Numbered from the stretch's first letter, positions 42,060 to 54,408 are shown. The stretch is DNA of 64,000 bases from Vibrio sp. CDRSL-10 TSBA (GCA_039696685.1 CP155566.1:2852001-2916000); one strand, 5' to 3'. A program made the numbers and translations. Notes: generated by a model from the letters alone, not told the origin.

Positions 42060-43278
42060 ATGTCGAGCAGCAGATTACAACACTATCGTTGGCATGGCAG
42101 AGACAGTCAGGGCCAGATACAGCGCGGCAGCATGCTGGCCCGCAGCGAACACGAAGTCCGTGACAGCTTACAACGTCAGTCGATCCGGATTCGTTCGATT
42201 ACCCCGCGTCCCGTGTCACTGCTCAGCCGCTATCGTCAACGCCTGAAACTCACGTGATATCACGTTATTGACCCGCCAGTTGGCCACTATGCTCGCCAGT
42301 GGCGTGGCGCTCTTGCCGGCGCTGCAACTGATTGCGGCCAATCATAACAAAGCGCCAGTATCAGCCTTGCTGCGCTCTATGCTACGTAGTCTGGAAAGCG
42401 GTATGCCGCTCTCAGCTGCGATGCAGGCCAGCGGACACGACTTTGACCGCTTATATTTGGATCTGCTGCGCAGCGGTGAATTGTCCGGAAACCTGGCGCC
42501 AATTCTGGAACGCCTGGCTCAGTATCGTGAAGCCAGTGAACAGCTGCGCGCCAAGGTTATCAAGGCGCTGCTCTACCCGACCATGGTGATCAACGTCGCC
42601 TTCGCTGTCACTTATCTGATGCTGACCTTAGTGATTCCGGAGTTTGAACGCTTGTTCGCCAATTTTGGCAGCGAGTTACCCTGGTTTACCCGCCAGGTAA
42701 TCGCGGCCTCTCACTCACTGCAGACACTTGGTCCCTGGATGGTCGCCGCCGTGGCACTGAGCGCTGCTGGCGTCGGTAAAGCGCGCCAGGCTTACCCCGC
42801 ACTGCGGCTCTGGCTCAGCCGCCATAGCACTCGTCTGCCGGTGCTCGGGCCACTGCTGTATAAAGCCGCTCTGGCCCGTTTCAGCCGCACTCTGTCGACC
42901 AGTCTCAGTTCGGGGCTGCCGCTGCTGACCAGCCTGAACTCTGCAGCTAAAACCTGTGGTCATACCCATCTCTCCCATGCTCTTGACCAGGTCGCACGTG
43001 ATACGGCCTCCGGGATGGCCTTGCACCTGGCGATGCGTCACTGCCACACTTTTCCTGCGCTTATGCTGCAACTGGTGATGATAGGTGAAGAGTCCGGCAC
43101 TCTGGATGAGATGCTGGCCCGAATTGCGTTGAGTTATGAAAATGAGGTCGACAACAGCGTTGATAATCTGGGGAAAATACTCGAACCGTTGCTGATTTTG
43201 CTGCTAGGAGGGGTGATTGGCAGTCTGGTGGTCGCAATGTATCTGCCAATCTTTAACTTGATGAGTGTATTAGGGTAG
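42060..43278 (+). CDS. pilC: Type IV pilus inner-membrane platform protein PilC (frameshifted)
   Basis: 405 residues after removing one base from GAAAC at 42245-42249, restoring [18 protein letters not shown]. Two repeated GspF domains with three membrane helices. Motifs [12 protein letters not shown] and [15 protein letters not shown] are typical. It anchors the PilB motor under the pilus. Confidence 0.95.
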
Positions 43279-43328
43279 TATGGTTCTACATTATTGACTC
43301 ACCGTCACAAAGGCTTACCGCATCCCCA

Positions 43329-44198
43329 ATGGATATTTTTAACTATTACCCCTGGCTGTTTCCGGCCCTGGCCACACTGTTGGGGCTGATCATCGGCAGC
43401 TTTCTCAATGTCGTGATCTATCGACTGCCGCAAATCATGGAGCGCGAATGGCGCCAGGAGTGCGCCGAGTCTTTTCCGGAATATGGCATTGATCCCCCGC
43501 AGGGAACCCTGACGCTCAGTATCCCGCGTTCGACCTGTCCGCATTGCCGAACTCCGATTCGAATCCGTGATAATGTCCCGCTGCTGAGCTGGCTGTTGCT
43601 GCGTGGCAAATGTGCTCACTGCCGCCAGTCAATCAGTGCCCGTTATCCGCTAATTGAACTGCTCACCGCGCTGAGCAGTGGTTTTATTGCCCTACAGCTT
43701 GGTTTCAGCGTCTATAGCGTCGCTCTGCTTGGTTTTACTTATGTCCTGATTGCCGCCACCTTTATTGATTTCGATACCATGCTGCTGCCGGATCAGCTAA
43801 CCCTGCCGCTGATGTGGGCCGGGATTAGCCTGGCGCTGTTGGGCGTCAGCCCTGTCAGCTTACAAACCGCGGTGATCGGCGCCATTGCCGGCTATCTGTG
43901 TCTGTGGTCGGTGTACTGGCTGTTTAAACTGCTGACCGGTAAAGAAGGCATGGGTTACGGTGACTTTAAACTGCTGGCCGCTCTCGGCGCCTGGCTAGGC
44001 TGGCAACAGCTGCCAATCATCATCCTGCTCTCATCAGTCATCGGCCTGATTTTCGGTCTGATTCAGCTGCGCCTGCAAAAACGCGGTATCGATAAGGCAT
44101 TTCCGTTTGGCCCTTACCTGGCCATCTCCGGCTGGTTATGCATGATCTATGGCCAGCCGATCATCGCTTGGTATTTACACTCAGTATTAGGATGGTAA
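43329..44198 (+). CDS. pilD: Prepilin peptidase PilD
   Basis: 289 residues, intact. Cleaves and N-methylates type IV prepilins and type II secretion pseudopilins. Membrane aspartyl protease: [12 protein letters not shown], a four-cysteine zinc loop CPHC...CAHC, and the catalytic FDTM and GYGDFKLL aspartates (GxGD). Followed directly by coaE. Confidence 0.97.
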   Translation: MDIFNYYPWLFPALATLLGLIIGSFLNVVIYRLPQIMEREWRQECAESFPEYGIDPPQGTLTLSIPRSTCPHCRTPIRIRDNVPLLSWLLLRGKCAHCRQSISARYPLIELLTALSSGFIALQLGFSVYSVALLGFTYVLIAATFIDFDTMLLPDQLTLPLMWAGISLALLGVSPVSLQTAVIGAIAGYLCLWSVYWLFKLLTGKEGMGYGDFKLLAALGAWLGWQQLPIIILLSSVIGLIFGLIQLRLQKRGIDKAFPFGPYLAISGWLCMIYGQPIIAWYLHSVLGW

Positions 44199-44200
44199 CT

Positions 44201-44809
44201 ATGCCGTTAGTCATCGGTTTAACTGGTGGTATCGCCAGTGGAAAAAGCACCGTCGCCAATCTGTTTGCCGAGCAGTTTGGGATTGATATCGTTGATGCCG
44301 ATATTGTGGCGCGTCAGGTAGTGGAAAAAGGCACCCCCGGCCTAACTGCGATTCACGACCATTTTGGCGCGGCAGTGTTAAATCCGGACGGGACCCTCAA
44401 CCGTGCCGCCCTGCGCGAGCGTATTTTCAGTAACGAAAATGAGAAGTTGTGGCTAAATAACCTGCTCCACCCGCTGATCCGTGAAAAAATGACACAGGAT
44501 TTACGACAAGTGCACTCTCCTTATGCCTTACTTGTGGTTCCACTGTTAGTGGAAAACCAGCTACAGTCTATGGCAGACCGGATATTGGTGGTGGATGTCG
44601 ACCAAGCGACACAAATCCAGCGCACCATGGCACGCGACGAGGTGTCCGAGCAGCAGGTGCGCGCTATCCTGGCGTCACAGGCCAGCCGTGAACAACGTTT
44701 AGCCTGTGCCGATGATGTGATTAAAAATGACGCAAAAAACCAGAAACTTTTGCCTCAAATCACAGAATTGCACCAAAAGTATCTAGCCATAAGCCGTACA
44801 AATCTGTGA
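44201..44809 (+). CDS. coaE: Dephospho-CoA kinase
   Basis: 202 residues, intact. Last step of coenzyme A synthesis. P-loop [12 protein letters not shown] at the N-terminus, DADIVAR and the lid [16 protein letters not shown]. Start ATG at 44201, 3 bases after the pilD stop. Upstream codons in the same frame belong to pilD sequence. Confidence 0.97.
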   Translation: MPLVIGLTGGIASGKSTVANLFAEQFGIDIVDADIVARQVVEKGTPGLTAIHDHFGAAVLNPDGTLNRAALRERIFSNENEKLWLNNLLHPLIREKMTQDLRQVHSPYALLVVPLLVENQLQSMADRILVVDVDQATQIQRTMARDEVSEQQVRAILASQASREQRLACADDVIKNDAKNQKLLPQITELHQKYLAISRTNL

Positions 44810-44840
44810 GAATAAGTCCAAATAATCCAAGGCTAGTTTG

Positions 44841-45582
44841 ATGACCACACATAAGTTTGAACATCCACTCAACGAAAAAACGCGCATTTATCTGCGTGTC
44901 GAGGCCCTGCTGAGTCAGATGGAGCAGGCGTCGCAATTCGGTGACGATATTCAACATCAGCTATTCTTCCGCTCTTTGTTTGATCTGCTGGAAATTTTTG
45001 AGCAGATTCAGCTCAAAAGTGAACTGGCCAAAGACGTTGAAAAACAGCGTCAGGTTTACCGCAACTGGCTTAATGTCGAAGGGGTCGATCAGGAGATGCT
45101 GCAGAGTCTGCTCAGCGAAGTCGACCATGCACATCGCAGCCTGATGGGCGCCGAAACGGTTCGGTCAGTCACTTAAGGAAGACCGTTTCCTGAGTGCGAT
45201 TCGTCAGCGTTTTAACCTGCCTGGCGGCTCCTGCTGTTTTGATCTTCCGGCGCTGCATTACTGGCTGCATCTGCCACTCGAGCAGAAAATCCAGGATGCC
45301 AGACAATGGATCAAACCCTTACAACCCCTGGCCGATGCACTGAAACTGTGGTTAAAGCTGACCCGCGAAACCGGCAGTTTCCGCAATCGTGAAGCCAAAG
45401 CCGGTTTCTACCAAAGCGATGCGGAAGAAGCCAATATTCTGCGTCTGTCTATTCCACTTGAATACGGCGTGTACCCGATGATTTCGGGACATAAAAATCG
45501 CTTTGCGATCAAGTTTATCGAATTCAGCTCCGGACAGGCCAGCACCCAGAATATCGAATTTGATCTCGCGGTGTGCAGTTAA
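44841..45582 (+). CDS. zapD: Cell division protein ZapD (frameshifted)
   Basis: 246 residues after removing one base from GAAAC at 45153-45157, restoring [25 protein letters not shown]. Cytoplasmic FtsZ-bundling protein of the divisome. Conserved stretches [16 protein letters not shown] and ALHYWLHLP identify it. Located between coaE and yacG as usual. Confidence 0.95.
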
Positions 45583-45618
45583 TCTGCCCTGCGACCCAAG
45601 CAGTAAACAGGATACAAG

Positions 45619-45816
45619 ATGTCAAAGAAACCCACAGTGGTAAAGTGCCCGCAATGTGGCGAAAGTGTTGAGTGGGGAGAGCAAAGCCCGCACCGTCCGT
45701 TCTGCAGCAAGAAATGCCAGATGATTGATTTTGGTGAATGGGCCGATGAAGAAAAATCCATTCCCGGTGCTCCGGACATGTCCGACAGTGACGGCTGGTC
45801 CGAAGACCAGTACTAA
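45619..45816 (+). CDS. yacG: DNA gyrase inhibitor YacG
   Basis: 65-residue zinc-ribbon protein: VKCPQCG and [18 protein letters not shown] supply the four cysteines. In E. coli it binds GyrB and inhibits gyrase. Ends the pilABCD-coaE-zapD-yacG run, with a strong terminator after it. Confidence 0.96.
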   Translation: MSKKPTVVKCPQCGESVEWGEQSPHRPFCSKKCQMIDFGEWADEEKSIPGAPDMSDSDGWSEDQY

Positions 45817-45841
45817 ACCAAAGCAATGGTTAATCAGGTAT

Positions 45842-45877
45842 AAAAAACAAGCCCCGCCAATGCGGGGCTTGTTTTTT
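45842..45877. terminator. Bidirectional terminator between yacG and parC
   Basis: 16-bp perfect stem AAAAAACAAGCCCCGC / GCGGGGCTTGTTTTTT with loop CAAT, serving both convergent transcripts. Confidence 0.94.
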
Positions 45878-45945
45878 ATCAGCAACTCGTTGTCAAACTC
45901 ACCCGACCTGCAGCCACACGGACTGAACGAGCGGCCGGGATAAAA

Positions 45946-48220
45946 TTACTCTTCTTCCGAGCTGTCTGCTGTGCCGGAGTCCAGATCGATCCGGGTCACG
46001 CGCTGCAGACCACGTGGCAACAGACCGCCACGACGACCACGTTCACCGCGGTAATTTTCCAGATCAGCAGGCTTAAGTCCCAACTTACGCTTACCGGCAT
46101 ACAGGGTAATGGTGACATCTTTCGGCAAGGCCATCAGATGTGAGACCACCTCTTCCCGGGCCTTAGCTTTCGCGGCCGGAATATTGATGATCTTATTGCC
46201 CTTACCTTTGCTCAGTTGCGGCAGATCTTTAATCGGGAACAGCAACATCCGGCCCTGGTTGGTGATCGCCAGGATCTCATCATTATCGAGATCGTTGACC
46301 ACCTGCGGCGCCATGATCTCCGAGTTTCTCCGGCAGATTAACCAGTGCTTTACCACTGCGGTTCTTCGACAACAGATCGGTACCTTTACACACGAAACCG
46401 TAACCGGCATCGGAACCGACCAGCCACAGCTGCTCTTCTTCACCCATGATCACCTGACGGATCGTGGTGCCCGGTGCCACATTCAGGCGACCGGTGATCG
46501 GTTCGCCCTGGCCGCGTGCTGATGGCAAGGTATGCGACTCAAGCGAGTAGCTGCGCCCGTCACTGCCAAGAAATACAGCCGGCTGGTTACTCTTACCACT
46601 GGCTTGTGCCAGATAGTTGTCGCCCGCTTTATAGTTGAGGCTTTCACCATCAACATCATGTCCTTTGGCGTGGCGAATCCAGCCTTTTTCAGACAACACG
46701 ACCGTGATGGCTTCACTTGGCATCAGGTCACGTTCAGTCAGCGCTTTAGCTTCTTCACGTTCCACCAGCGGCGAGCGACGGTCATCACCGTATTTCTCGG
46801 CATCGGCTTTGAGTTCTTTCTTGAGCAAAGTGTTAAGGCGACGCTCGGAGCCGAGCAGCTCTTCAAGCTTGTTACGCTCTTTTTCCAGCTCATCCTGTTC
46901 GCCGCGGATTTTCATCTCTTCCAGCTTAGCCAGATGACGCAGTTTGGTATCGAGAATCGCATCAGCCTGAATCTCGGTAATGCCAAAACGCGCCATCAGC
47001 ACAGCTTTCGGATCATCCTCATTACGGATGATTTCAATCACTTCATCCAGATTGAGGTAAGCGACCAGCAAACCTTCCAGGATGTGCAGACGGGCCAGCA
47101 CTTTATCAAGACGGTGTTGCAGACGGGCACGCACCGTTTCACGACGAAACTGAATCCATTCATTCAGAATCGTCACCAGACCTTTAACCTGCGGACGGCT
47201 GTCGAGGCCAATCATGTTCAGGTTAACCCGGTAGCTTCGCTCCAGATCGGTCGAAGCAAACAGGTGATTCATCAGCGTATCGCAATCCACCCGGTTAGAA
47301 CGCGGCACGATCACGATCCGGGTCGGGTTTTCATGATCCGACTCGTCACGCAGATCTTCCACCATCGGCAGTTTCTTGGCGCGCATCTGGTTGGCGATCT
47401 GCTCAAGCAGCTTGGCGCCGGAAACCTGGTGCGGCAGCGCGGTAATCACAATATCCGAGCTCTCTTTGTGCCACACCGCACGCATTTTGATACTGCCGCG
47501 ACCGGTACGGTACACTTTTTCCAGATCGGCCTGCGGTGAGATGATCTCCGCTTCGGTCGGATAATCCGGTCCTTTCACATACTGCATCAGATCCGGCAGC
47601 GATGCTTTCGGGTTATCAATCAGGTGAATGGTGGCATCCGCCACCTCACGTACGTTGTGCGGCGGGATATCAGTTGCCATACCAACCGCGATACCAGTCA
47701 CGCCATTGAGCAGAATATGCGGCAGGCGCGCCGGCAGCATTTTCGGTTCTTTCATGGTGCCGTCAAAGTTCGGCTGCCACTCGACCGTGCCCTGTCCCAG
47801 TTCGCTAAGCAGAACTTCGGCAAACTTTGATAATTTAGCTTCGGTGTAACGCATCGCCGCGAACGACTTCGGATCATCCGGCGCACCCCAGTTGCCCTGA
47901 CCGTCAACCAGCGGGTAACGGTAAGAGAACGGCTGCGCCATCAGTACCATGGCTTCATAACAGGCCGAGTCACCGTGCGGGTGATATTTACCCAGCACGT
48001 CACCGACGGTACGCGCCGATTTCTTGTATTTCGCCGCAGCGGATAAGCCCAGCTCAGACATCGCATAAATAATACGACGCTGCACCGGCTTGAGGCCGTC
48101 ACCGATGTACGGCAACGCCCGGTCCATGATTACGTACATGGAGTAGTTCAGATAAGCGTCTTCAGTGAACTTGCGCAGCGGCAGCTGCTCAACGCCATCA
48201 TAAGTAATTTCGTTCGACAT
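45946..48220 (-). CDS. parC: Topoisomerase IV subunit A (frameshifted)
   Basis: Decatenates daughter chromosomes with ParE; normally essential. 757 residues after removing one base from GTTTC at 46324-46328, restoring [12 protein letters not shown] in the C-terminal beta-propeller. The catalytic Tyr is in RYTEAKLS. The quinolone-determining region reads [10 protein letters not shown] with the wild-type Ser at residue 85, so no common resistance mutation is present there. It follows parE after 15 bases. Confidence 0.96.
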
Positions 48221-48235
48221 GGTTAAACCTCGACC

Positions 48236-50111
48236 TCAGCCTGATCGCCATAGTTTCTGCAGCCAGTTACGGCGGTCATCCGCGCGCTTCTTGCCCAGTA
48301 ACATGTCCATCATCTCTTCTGTCGCTTTATCATCGTCTATGGTCAGTTGCACCAGACGGCGTGTGTTCGGATCCATGGTGGTTTCACGCAGCTGCAGCGG
48401 GTTCATCTCACCCAGACCTTTAAAGCGCTGCACGTTGATCTTGGCTTTCTTGTTTTTTAGCCGCTCCAGGATGGCATTTTTCTCATCATCATCCAGGGCA
48501 TAAAACACCTCTTTACCACAGTCAATCCGGTACAGCGGCGGCATCGCCACATAGACGTGACCGGCACGAACCAGGGCCGGGAAATGACGAGTAAACAGCG
48601 CGCACAGCAGGGTCGCAATATGCAGACCATCCGAGTCCGCATCGGCCAGAATGCACACTTTACCGTAACGCAGCGCTTCCAGATTGTCGTTGTCCGGATC
48701 AATCCCCAGCGCGACGGAGATATCGTGCACTTCCTGTGATGCCAGCACCTGATCAGCAGACACTTCCCAGGTATTGAGAATTTTACCGCGCAGCGGCATG
48801 ATGGCCTGGAACTCACGATCTCGCGCCTGTTTGGCACTGCCGCCGGCCGAGTCACCTTCCACCAGGAAGAGTTCGGTACGGCTGAGATCCTGCTGGGAAC
48901 AGTCGGTCAGTTTGCCTGGTAAGGCCGGACCTGAGGCGACTTTCTTACGCACAACTTTCTTGCTGGCACGCATGCGGCGATGAGCATTAGCAATGCACAC
49001 TTCCGCCAGCTGCTCCGCCAGTTGCGGCTTTTCGTTCAGCCACAGGCTGAACGCATCTTTCACCACTCCCGAAACAAACGAAGCGCTTTGACGCGATGAA
49101 AGTCGCTCTTTGGTCTGGCCGGCAAACTGCGGATCCTGCATTTTGATCGACAACACATAAGCACAGCGATCAAACACATCCTCACCGGTCAGCTTAACAC
49201 CGCGAGGCAGCAGGTTGCGGAATTCACAGAACTCACGCATCGCATCCAGCAGACCCTGACGCAGGCCGTTGACATGCGTACCGCCCTGTGCGGTCGGGAT
49301 CAGGTTAACGTAACTTTCTGTGGTCAGCTCGCCACCTTCCGGCAGCCAGATCACCGCCCAGGTTGCCGCTTCGGTTTCCGCTTTGAATTCGCCGGTAAAC
49401 GGCTGCTCCGGCATCAGCGGATAGCCTTTCACCGCATCCGCCAGATAATCCTTCAGCCCGTCTTCATAAAACCAGCGGTGTTCGTTGTTGTTCACCTTGT
49501 CGCTGAAAGTAATTTCCAGCCCTGGACACAGCACCGCTTTAGCGCGCAGATTATTAATCAGGCGGGTGACGGAGAAATTAGCCGAGTCAAAATACTTGGC
49601 ATCCGGCCAGAAGTGGACACTGGTACCACGGTTGCGGCGGCCACAGGTGCCGGTGACCGTCAGATCAGAGACTTTATCACCATGTTCAAACGCAATTTCA
49701 TACACCTGGCCGTCACGGCGCACGGTGACTTCCACCCGTTTGGACAGGGCGTTCACTACCGAGATCCCTACCCCGTGCAGGCCACCGGAGAACTGATAGT
49801 TTTTGTTGGAAAACTTACCACCGGCGTGAAGTTTGCTCATGATGAGCTCAACCCCGGACACTTTCTCTTCCGGGTGAATATCCACCGGCATACCACGACC
49901 GTCATCAATCACTTCCAGCGATTGATCGGCATGCAGGATCACTTGTACCTTAGAGGCATATCCGGCCAACGCTTCATCAACACTGTTGTCAATGACTTCC
50001 TGCCCAAGGTGGTTCGGGCGCGTGGTCTCCGTATACATCCCAGGTCTGCGACGTACTGGTTCTAAGCCATTAAGAAACCTCAATGGCTCCAGCATTATAT
50101 TGTTCAGTCAT
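48236..50111 (-). CDS. parE: Topoisomerase IV subunit B (frameshifted near the start)
   Basis: 624 residues after removing one base from GAAAC at 50074-50078. The true N-terminus is then MTEQYNAGAIEVLNGLEPVR from the ATG at 50111. ATPase (GHKL) motifs EVIDNSVDEAL and GRGMPVDIH; TOPRIM motifs EGDSAGGSAKQ and DADSDG. It is normally essential, so a real frameshift at codon 12 would be hard to tolerate. It is the last step of the nudF-yqiB-cpdA-yqiA-parE-parC strand. Confidence 0.96.
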
Positions 50112-50257
50112 AATACGGAATGCTTTTATCGATAAATGATTCGTAACTTTACAACTCATTTGTGAACGCTGGATTTTTGATGAAATGACCGGCTATTTGC
50201 CGCATTTTCCAGCGTTATAAATAAGAAAAGTCCAAAGGAAACATAGTCTGGAAGAGG

Positions 50258-50285
50258 CTTACTGATGTCAAGCGACATCAGTAAG
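50258..50285. repeat. 12-bp inverted repeat between yqiA and parE
   Basis: CTTACTGATGTC / GACATCAGTAAG with loop AAGC is a perfect stem in the 212-base gap before parE. It has no T-run on the minus strand, so it is not a standard terminator. It could be an mRNA-processing or attenuation element. Confidence 0.6.
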
Positions 50286-50323
50286 TATCAAGTAAAATTA
50301 TGACTCTTCCCTCAATGAAAAGA

Positions 50324-50911
50324 TCAGAGATTTAAGAATTGGAGGATTTGCGCCGGGTAACGCTCAAAATCGACAAAACTGTGGTCGCCGCCCGGCTCCA
50401 CGGTCTGTTTGGCAGCGTGAAATTTTGCCACGGCCTGGCGATAATCCAGCACTTCATCTTCAGTTTGCTGCAGCAGCCAGAAATCCTGCGGCTGACGCAG
50501 AGTCGCGACGTCCAAAGCCTTCAGTTCATCAATGTGGGCTTCGGTCAGCACGTAACGCTGCTTGGTGTACATATTCTCCTGCTCACCAAGAAAATCCACC
50601 AGCAGCTCATACGGGCGTACCGCCGGATTAACCAGCACGGCTCGAAACCCGAACTGCTGATTGAGCCAGGTAGAAAAATAGCCGCCCAGAGAGCTGCCGA
50701 CCAGGCCAATCTGATAGTCGTGACGATACTGCTCCACCACTTGCAGCAGATGCTGCGCCGCCTGGTGCGGAAAGCATGGCAACTCAGGCACCACGACTTT
50801 GATGTCAGGGCGCTGCGTCGCACAATAATTCGCCATAACCTGCGCTTTATGCGACAACGGTGAGCTGTTAAAACCGTGGATGTACATCAGCAATGACGGA
50901 CGTTGACTCAT
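50324..50911 (-). CDS. yqiA: Esterase YqiA
   Basis: 195 residues, intact, alpha/beta-hydrolase. YIHGFNSSP oxyanion region, nucleophile GSSLGG, and a late catalytic GGDHSF. Start at ATG 50911, overlapping the region just after the cpdA stop. E. coli YqiA hydrolyses palmitoyl-CoA and p-nitrophenyl esters; the physiological role is unclear. Confidence 0.93.
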   Translation of the reverse strand: MSQRPSLLMYIHGFNSSPLSHKAQVMANYCATQRPDIKVVVPELPCFPHQAAQHLLQVVEQYRHDYQIGLVGSSLGGYFSTWLNQQFGFRAVLVNPAVRPYELLVDFLGEQENMYTKQRYVLTEAHIDELKALDVATLRQPQDFWLLQQTEDEVLDYRQAVAKFHAAKQTVEPGGDHSFVDFERYPAQILQFLNL

Positions 50912-50912
50912 A

Positions 50913-51735
50913 TCAGTAACCACCTGAAGTGAAGTCCGGCAAAAATACCCCCTGCGCCAGGCGTTTAACCTGAGTTGTCACTTCACCATTGGCATGCAGC
51001 TCTAGTTCACGCCAGCCCGGCGGGCGCTGATCAACGGCAAAATCATCCGAGTTCGGTTTGAACTGCACACAAGTGGATGGTGTCGCCATCACCCGTACGC
51101 CCAGATGCCTGCGATCCATATCCTGATGGACATGCCCGCACAGCACTGCTTTCACATTGCGGTGACGCTCAACCACCTGCCAGAAACAGATGACTGTCTT
51201 TCAGAGTATGTTGATCCAGCCAGGCACTACCCACCAGTAATGGATGATGATGAAGTAAAACCAGAGTAAAACGGTCCGGATGGGCGCTCAGTTTGCTGTC
51301 CAGCAACGCAAGCTGCTGATCGCTGAGACGGCCATGCGGCACACCCACTACCTGTGAATCCAGCAAAATCATCTGCCAATGATGGCCCAGCAACACATGC
51401 TCGACCGCATGCACCTGTGATACGGGCGGAACCGTATTCATGTTCGGTTTGTAATCATGATTCCCCGGTAGCCAGAAACAGGTTTTACCCAGTGGCGCGA
51501 TGCCCTGAGTAAAACGCAGGTAGGATTCAGTGCTGTGATCCTGGGAAATATCCCCGGTAGCCAGAATGGCATCAAACTCGACCTTTTGCGCGATAATTTC
51601 CGCCACCACAGCACGAAAGCTGTCGGCAGTATTAACGCTCAGCAAGCTGCCATCATCGGGCGCAAAAAGGTGCGTATCTGTAATCTGAACCAGCTTTATG
51701 CTGTCGGAATTATCTAAACTGGGCGACACGTTCAA
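50913..51735 (-). CDS. cpdA: 3',5'-cyclic-AMP phosphodiesterase CpdA (frameshifted)
   Basis: Hydrolyses cAMP and so tunes CRP-dependent transcription. 273 residues after removing one base from GAAAC at 51183-51187, restoring DSHLFWQVVERHRNVKAV. Metallophosphoesterase motifs ITDTHLF, ATGDISQD, LPGNHD, LLHHHPL and CGHVHQD. Confidence 0.95.
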
Positions 51736-51752
51736 AGTCTATAAACCTAATG

Positions 51753-52202
51753 CTATTGATTAATGTTGATGGGAGCACGGCTGATACCTCGCTTGAGACA
51801 AAAGGTCAGCCAATCGCCCAGAAAACGGTTAATTTGTGCTTTCTCATCTTTTTGCAACATTTTCTCGTTCGGGTAGTCATATTTGGCCTGCACCCGGACA
51901 AGTTTATCTGTGGTCAGCACTTCTGCGACGCGAGCATCGTGGTACAGCCTGACAGACATGGTTGGTAATGGAAATATTGAGATATCATCACTTTGACAGA
52001 TCTCCACCAAAGTTGTGTACTTTGTGACCTCCAGCACTTGCAACTGGTAAGCCTGGTGAGCGGCCTGGTAACAGCGCACGTCACCGACGTCCGGCTGCGC
52101 GGGCAGCAAGGCGTTCAACTTGGCGTAGTTCGTTTCATAAGTCCGCATCAGTTCTGGTAAATCAACATGATACGTCTTTTTTAATGCTGTCAATTGTGCC
52201 AT
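51753..52202 (-). CDS. yqiB: DUF1249 protein YqiB
   Basis: 149 residues from the ATG at 52202 (MAQLTALKKTYHVDL). A short conserved cytoplasmic protein always found between nudF and cpdA; function unknown. MSVRLYHDARVAEV and YPNEKMLQKDEKAQINRFLGDW are the conserved parts. Overlaps the end of nudF. Confidence 0.92.
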   Translation of the reverse strand: MAQLTALKKTYHVDLPELMRTYETNYAKLNALLPAQPDVGDVRCYQAAHQAYQLQVLEVTKYTTLVEICQSDDISIFPLPTMSVRLYHDARVAEVLTTDKLVRVQAKYDYPNEKMLQKDEKAQINRFLGDWLTFCLKRGISRAPININQ

Positions 52203-52819
52203 TTCGTTTGCAACTGCTCGTAGTTTAACTCCAACCATTGCAGTGCGATGATCGAGGCACCGTTTTCAATCCGGCCCTCACGCACCAGCTGGTACGCCTG
52301 CGTGCGGCTCATCACATGCACTTTGATATCTTCACCTTCATAGTCTAAACCATGTACGCCACCGGCCAGTGAAGCATCGACTTCACCTACGTAGACATCC
52401 AGTTTTTCAGAACATCCCCCGGCTGACGGATAGTACGACGTAATGGTTTCAATTCTTTTGACCGAGATCCCAGCTTCTTCCTCTGCTTCGCGCCGCACCA
52501 CCTGTTCGGCGCTCTCGTCGCGATCAATGATGCCGGCGACGATTTCCAGTTGCCATGGCTGGGAATGTTCTAATGCACCCACCCGGATCTGCTCAATAAT
52601 TACCACCTGGTCGCGAACCGGATCATACGGTAACATAGCAGCCGCATGGCCACGCTCAAACATTTCCCTTTCAATGACCGGACTCCATCCGCCTTGAAAT
52701 AATCGATGCTTGAACCGATACTTCACCATTCGGAAAAATCCTTGGAACAGTGTCTCACGTGAGACAACGTCAACGTCATCGGGCGTAAATGCTCCCTGTG
52801 GCTGGTCAGACTGTTGCAT
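52190..52819 (-). CDS. nudF: ADP-ribose pyrophosphatase NudF
   Basis: 209 residues, intact. Nudix hydrolase splitting ADP-ribose; the Nudix box reads GIIDRDESAEQVVRREAEEEAGI with the spacing of the G-x5-E-x7-REUXEEXGU pattern. First gene of the strand leading to parC and divergent from tolC. Confidence 0.95.
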   Translation of the reverse strand: MQQSDQPQGAFTPDDVDVVSRETLFQGFFRMVKYRFKHRLFQGGWSPVIEREMFERGHAAAMLPYDPVRDQVVIIEQIRVGALEHSQPWQLEIVAGIIDRDESAEQVVRREAEEEAGISVKRIETITSYYPSAGGCSEKLDVYVGEVDASLAGGVHGLDYEGEDIKVHVMSRTQAYQLVREGRIENGASIIALQWLELNYEQLQTKWHN

Positions 52820-53052
52820 TAGTAACCTCTCTTAATCAATCTTATAGTTTACTCATGAATTTTTCTTACTTCCAAGGACATTGCTCAACTTTTTATACAA
52901 AAATTGTACTCATAGTTAAGTCGGCAAGCGATTTTTATTGCACAATTGGACAGCTAAGTGTAAAAAGTGCAAAGTTTCGAGTGAAATACCAGCAATTTGG
53001 GTTACACTCTCGTGAGCGTAACTCCTTTCATATTCAGGCAGGAATAGGACCA

Positions 53053-54370
53053 ATGAAAAAACTGCTTCCTTTTTTGATTAGTGCAACGTTAGGCAGCCTG
53101 AGTACCTCTGTACTCGCTGACGACCTTGCGCAAATTTACGACCAAGCAAAACAGAACGATCCTCAACTGCTGAGTGCAGCGGCACAACGTGATTCAGCCT
53201 TTGAAGCGATTAACTCCAGTCGTAGCTCACTGCTACCTCAGATTAATCTGACCGCGGGTTACAACCTGAACCGCAGCGATGTTGATGCACGTGACAGCGA
53301 CAGCCTGACCGCCGGCGTAGGTTTTTCACAACAACTGTACAACCGTTCCAGCTGGATTTCTCTGGACACTACTGAGAAGCAAGCCCGTCAGGCCGACGCT
53401 CAGTATGCAGACGCGCAGCAAAGCCTGATTCTGCGGGTGGCACAAGCTTACTTCGACGTGCTCAGCGCCCAGGATACTCTGGAGTTTGTACGCGCCGAGA
53501 AAGCCGCGGTTGGCCGTCAGCTTGAACAAACCAAACAACGTTTTGAAGTGGGCTTGTCGGCAATTACCGACGTACATGATGCTCAGGCGCAATATGACAC
53601 CGTGCTGGCCGATGAAGTGCTGGCAAACAATGACCTGATCAACAGCTACGAAGCACTGCGTGAAATTACCGGTCAGGAGCACACTAACCTGAGCATCCTG
53701 GATACCGCGCGTTTCTCAACCAGCCGTACGGCAGAATCAATGAATACTCTGCTTGAACAGGCGCAGGAGAAAAACCTGTCACTGCTGTCAGCACGTATTG
53801 CTCAGGACGTAGCCAAAGATAACATCGACCTTGCCAGTGCCGGCCACTTGCCGACGCTGACCCTGGACGGCGGTTATAACTATAGCCGTGAGTACAATGA
53901 TAATTACAGCAGCTACGATGCGTACCACGAGAAACAACGATTTCAATATCGGCGTTAACCTCAACGTACCGCTGTACACCGGTGGTAACACCACGTCTCT
54001 GACTAAACAGGCGCAATACCAATACGTCTCAGCCAGTCAGGATCTGGAAGCCACTTACCGTGGCGTCGTGACCGATGTCCGTGCATCAAACAACAACATC
54101 AATGCCGCTATCGGTTCGATTCGCGCGTATGAGCAGTCTGTGATTTCTGCTCAGTCCGCTCTGGATGCGACCGAAGCCGGTTTTGATGTCGGTACCCGTA
54201 CCATTGTAGACGTACTGGATGCGACCCGTACTCTGTACAACGTTAAACGCAACCTGTCAGATGCACGTTACAACTACATCCTGAGCGTACTGCAACTGCG
54301 CCAGGCTGTCGGTGTACTGAGCGAGCAAGACGTAATTGACGTCAATGCTGGTCTGAAAGCAATCAAATAA
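53053..54370 (+). CDS. tolC: Outer-membrane channel TolC (frameshifted)
   Basis: Trimeric outer-membrane exit duct for efflux pumps and type I secretion. 438 residues after removing one base from GAAAC at 53931-53935, restoring DAYHENNDFNIGVNLNVPLYTGG. Signal peptide MKKLLPFLISATLGSLSTSV LADD, two repeated OEP domains, and the FDVGTRTIVDVLDATRTL and FEVGLSAITDVHDAQAQ repeats. Divergent from nudF as in E. coli. Confidence 0.96.
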
Positions 54371-54408
54371 GCAGGCTTACCGGCCCACTAAGCCGGTACA
54401 AAGCGATC

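Noticed and set aside
46532..47539. 335-residue plus-strand open frame antisense to parC
   Set aside because: Shadow of a GC-biased real gene. It has no ribosome-binding site or family features and lies wholly inside parC.
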